Part shown: piece by piece, positions 62,009 to 64,000 of the stretch | How the letters are laid out: each line of letters begins with the position of its first letter | How positions within the stretch are numbered: the first letter of the stretch is position 1 | NCBI RefSeq assembly: GCF_022163125.1 | Contig: NZ_CP091881.1 | Coordinates: forward strand, 6,262,001-6,326,000 | Length of the DNA: 64,000 nucleotides | Origin: Paenibacillus sp. HWE-109 | GTDB lineage: Bacteria; Bacillota; Bacilli; Paenibacillales; NBRC-103111 | Direction of reading: 5' to 3' | The notes under the pieces: generated by a model | What the model was told of the DNA's origin: nothing | Database searches by the model: none | Seen by the model: the letters and a program-made list of their open reading frames with translations, nothing else | Program-made: the position numbers and the translations under genes

Positions 62009-62856
62009 CGCGCACCTGGCGTAGCCACATTTTCGTTGATGCGAACATCATCATTGCTCACGCCACGCCGATAAGCCCAATGATTCGTAGGTCCATGCCC
62101 GCTGCCGATGTTCAGCGGTTCAGCAATTGCCGCTTGGATGAAGCTCTTCGCCAAATGAAACGCTGCCTTCATTGGCAATCCCTGCGCAAGTCCGGAAGTA
62201 ATAGCAGCTGCGAACGTACAGCCGGTACCGTGCGTATGGCGAGTCACCAGCCGACGTGAGGAAAACTCCGTAAACGTTTGGCCATCATATAACAAATCCG
62301 TCGCCTGCTCGCTGTTGTCCTCATGTCCGCCTTTAATCATGACCTGTTTGCAGCCATATCCATGAATCCGCTGAGCCGCTTCCTGGCGCGACACACTGTC
62401 CGTAATTGCGATGCCGCTAAGAGCTTCGGCCTCCGGGATATTCGGCGTAATCACATCAGCAAGCGGCATTAGATAGCGAATCATCGCATCAATAGCTTCC
62501 TGCTGCAGCAGAGAAGCGCCGCCTTTGGCGATCATCACAGGGTCGACAACGACCCTCTCCCACTTGTACTTCTGTATCGCTGCAGCCACCACTCGGATGA
62601 TGTCCCCGCTGAACAGCATGCCCGTCTTCAGCGCAGCTGGCGTAAGATCCTCGCCGATGGAAGCCAACTGCTGTTCAATGGCCTCGGCACTCAGTGGATA
62701 TACCCCTTGAACGCCAAGCGTATTTTGAGCTGTGACCGCTGTAATGACCGACATCCCATACACGCCTAATTCCTGAAAAGTTTTCAAGTCTGCCTGAATC
62801 CCTGCACCGCCGCCGCTATCGGAGCCTGCAATGGTCAGCGCTTTATAGATCGACAT
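62005..62856 (-). CDS. thiD: Hydroxymethylpyrimidine/phosphomethylpyrimidine kinase ThiD
   Basis: This 283-residue ribokinase-fold enzyme has the HMP kinase start (LTIAGSDSGGGAGIQADLKT), MGMS-type VYGMSVITAVTAQNT, DPVMIAKGG and the catalytic THGTGCTFAAAI. ATG 62856 is chosen because AAAGGGAGGGGG precedes it; the longer frame adds 45 residues with no match. It makes the pyrimidine substrate for ThiE. Confidence 0.94.
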   Translation of the reverse strand: MSIYKALTIAGSDSGGGAGIQADLKTFQELGVYGMSVITAVTAQNTLGVQGVYPLSAEAIEQQLASIGEDLTPAALKTGMLFSGDIIRVVAAAIQKYKWERVVVDPVMIAKGGASLLQQEAIDAMIRYLMPLADVITPNIPEAEALSGIAITDSVSRQEAAQRIHGYGCKQVMIKGGHEDNSEQATDLLYDGQTFTEFSSRRLVTRHTHGTGCTFAAAITSGLAQGLPMKAAFHLAKSFIQAAIAEPLNIGSGHGPTNHWAYRRGVSNDDVRINENVATPGAR

Positions 62857-62890
62857 CTGCATCCCCCTCCCTTTGTCATCAGGCCACCTG

Positions 62891-63658
62891 CTAAACCCGA
62901 CTAAAGCCTTCCATAGGACTGCTTGCAGAGGCATAACGTTTTTTCGGAATTCTGCCTGCTTCAAAACCAGCACGCCCCGCTTCAATAGCAAGCTTCATGG
63001 CATAGGCCATCTTGATTGGATCTCTGGCGCCAGATACGGCTGTGTTCAGCAGCACGCCATCCGCACCCATTTCCATCGCAAGCGCAGCATCGGATGGAGC
63101 CCCGATTCCTGCATCCACAATGACCGGAATCGTCGATTGCTCAATAATGAAGCTTAGATTAAGCGGATTAATAATCCCTTGACCTGTGCCGATCGGGGAT
63201 GCGCCAGGCATAATCGCGTGAACGCCGAGTGCTTGCAAACGCTTCGCGAGCAACACATCATCCGATGTATACGGAAGCACGATGAAGCCTTCTTCGAGCA
63301 GCATTTCCGAAGCTTTCAAGGTTTCGACTGGATCTGGAAGCAGCGTTTTCTCATCGCCGATGACCTCCACCTTGATCATGTCGCAAAGTCCCGACGCTTT
63401 CGCTAATTTCGCGATACGCACCGCTTCTTCGGCCGTTTTGGCGCCTGCAGTATTCGGCAGCAGCGTGAAGTTGGCAACGTCCAGCATCGCTAAGAAATTC
63501 GGCTGACTCGCTTCAAAAATATTCATCCGACGCACAGCAAACGTCAAAATTTGCGACTCACTGGCAGCAACTGCCTGCTTTTGGATATCAAAATCCGGGA
63601 ACTTCCCCGTGCCTAACAATAAACGTGAACGAAACTCATAAGGACCAATTTTTAACAT
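62891..63658 (-). CDS. thiG: Thiazole synthase ThiG
   Basis: This 255-residue TIM barrel forms the thiazole ring from deoxyxylulose phosphate, dehydroglycine and ThiS thiocarboxylate. Motifs include SRLLLGTGKFPDF, FTLLPNTAGAKTAEEAVR, IKVEVIGDEKTLLPD with the Schiff-base Lys, and VIVDAGIGAPSDAALAMEMG. It starts five bases after the thiS stop. Confidence 0.96.
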   Translation of the reverse strand: MLKIGPYEFRSRLLLGTGKFPDFDIQKQAVAASESQILTFAVRRMNIFEASQPNFLAMLDVANFTLLPNTAGAKTAEEAVRIAKLAKASGLCDMIKVEVIGDEKTLLPDPVETLKASEMLLEEGFIVLPYTSDDVLLAKRLQALGVHAIMPGASPIGTGQGIINPLNLSFIIEQSTIPVIVDAGIGAPSDAALAMEMGADGVLLNTAVSGARDPIKMAYAMKLAIEAGRAGFEAGRIPKKRYASASSPMEGFSRV

Positions 63659-63663
63659 GTGAA

Positions 63664-63867
63664 TTATCCCCCTCCGACAAAATGTACGATCTCGATTTGA
63701 TGTCCTTCCGAAAGCTGAGCTTCGGCATGATCTTCCTTTTGTAAAATAGCTTGATTATGTTCCACTACGAGCATTTTTTCACCCAAAGCAAAATGCTCGA
63801 GCAGCTGGTCAATGGTCCGAATGGTATCCGGAACTTCCACCGATTCACCGTTAATGTGCAGCTTCAA
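63664..63867 (-). CDS. thiS: Sulfur carrier protein ThiS
   Basis: This 67-residue ubiquitin-like protein (KLHINGESVEVPDTIRTIDQ, VVEHNQAIL) ends in VGGG, giving the C-terminal Gly-Gly that becomes a thiocarboxylate. TTG 63867 is the likely start (AAAGGAG ten bases upstream). Its beginning overlaps the thiO end by 17 bp. Confidence 0.9.
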   Translation of the reverse strand: MKLHINGESVEVPDTIRTIDQLLEHFALGEKMLVVEHNQAILQKEDHAEAQLSEGHQIEIVHFVGGG

Positions 63868-64000
63868 TGCTTTGCAGCTCCTTTCTACTTCCGTTTGTTG
63901 CTGACAAATGGGACTGGTCCTGCTGCACGACACGCTTGGATACTGCTGAAAAATCCGGGCTAAAAGCGTCCAGCCACGGCTCCACGCCTAATGCCGTTCC
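63851..64000 (-). CDS. thiO: Glycine oxidase ThiO, C-terminal end (runs off the right edge)
   Basis: The minus strand from 64000 reads in frame GTALGVEPWLDAFSPDFSAV and continues to a TAA at 63851. The EPWLDAFSP segment resembles the end of ThiO-type FAD amino-acid oxidases, and thiO directly precedes thiS in Bacillus. ThiO supplies dehydroglycine to ThiG. Only 49 residues are visible, so the call rests partly on position. Confidence 0.6.
   Translation of the reverse strand, partial: GTALGVEPWLDAFSPDFSAVSKRVVQQDQSHLSATNGSRKELQSIEAAH

Noticed and set aside
59288..63658. TPP riboswitch inside the thiamine cluster
   Set aside because: No TPP aptamer landmarks were seen in the gaps. If one exists it should lie upstream of thiO, beyond the window.

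Overview
The window looks like chromosomal DNA from a Paenibacillus-type, spore-forming Firmicute. The evidence is strong AGGAGG-type ribosome binding sites, frequent TTG starts, a YheC/YheD spore-coat ATP-grasp protein, a YhcN/YlaJ lipoprotein, a caa3 oxidase operon, YtrA-type GntR regulation, and an LplABC-like sugar importer run by a membrane AraC protein. No rRNA, tRNA, phage or insertion sequence was recognised.

Layout. 1-2.6 kb: start of a zinc importer ATPase behind a triple Zur-type box, a Zur-like Fur protein, a HTH/PBP-like regulator and a DedA protein. 2.9-5.3 kb: a GntR-ABC transporter-methyltransferase operon behind a perfect 28-bp palindrome. 5.4-7.9 kb: a two-component system. 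8-11.3 kb: an AI-2E-type exporter homologue, a PssA-like protein lacking catalytic residues, a YheC/D protein and an NlpC/P60 hydrolase. 11.3-14.4 kb: a saccharopine-dehydrogenase/methyltransferase pair, a decayed ABC-ATPase fragment, a Fur-type box and a LuxR regulator. 14.4-16.1 kb: non-coding repeats (17-bp minisatellite, palindromic-end element, 113-bp tandem array).

16.3-25.9 kb is a metal-handling block: a Cd/Zn/Co-type P-type ATPase, two CopD proteins, CopC, CtaG, an ArsR/BlaI/M56 regulatory operon and a sigma/anti-sigma pair. Two near-identical dyads, one before the ATPase and one before ctaG-copC-copD, tie the block together. 26-31.2 kb is the caa3 cytochrome oxidase operon (ctaCDEF, then ctaG-ctaM). 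31.5-36.4 kb carries a spore lipoprotein, an RGG-tailed DEAD-box helicase, a guanylate-kinase-like protein and an Nfu/HEAT protein. 37-47.9 kb has a family 8 polysaccharide lyase, a c-di-GMP-I riboswitch ahead of a GGDEF-EAL/M48 protease operon, a C39 peptidase, an IF-3 paralogue, a luciferase-like oxidoreductase and a TVP38 protein. 48-54.2 kb is an AraC-controlled carbohydrate ABC importer. 54.2-57.1 kb holds a sugar epimerase/AraC pair bracketed by two copies of a ~300-bp repeat. 57.5-59.3 kb is a regulator/M29 aminopeptidase operon. 59.5-64 kb is a thiamine operon (thiO-thiS-thiG-thiD-thiE-thiC) that continues off the right edge.

The most interesting signals are the c-di-GMP riboswitch upstream of an enzyme whose own GGDEF and EAL motifs are altered, the shared metal operator, the substituted PssA-like protein, the extra IF-3, and a dispersed 178-bp palindromic-end repeat family. 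All calls come from reading the sequence; no database search was run.
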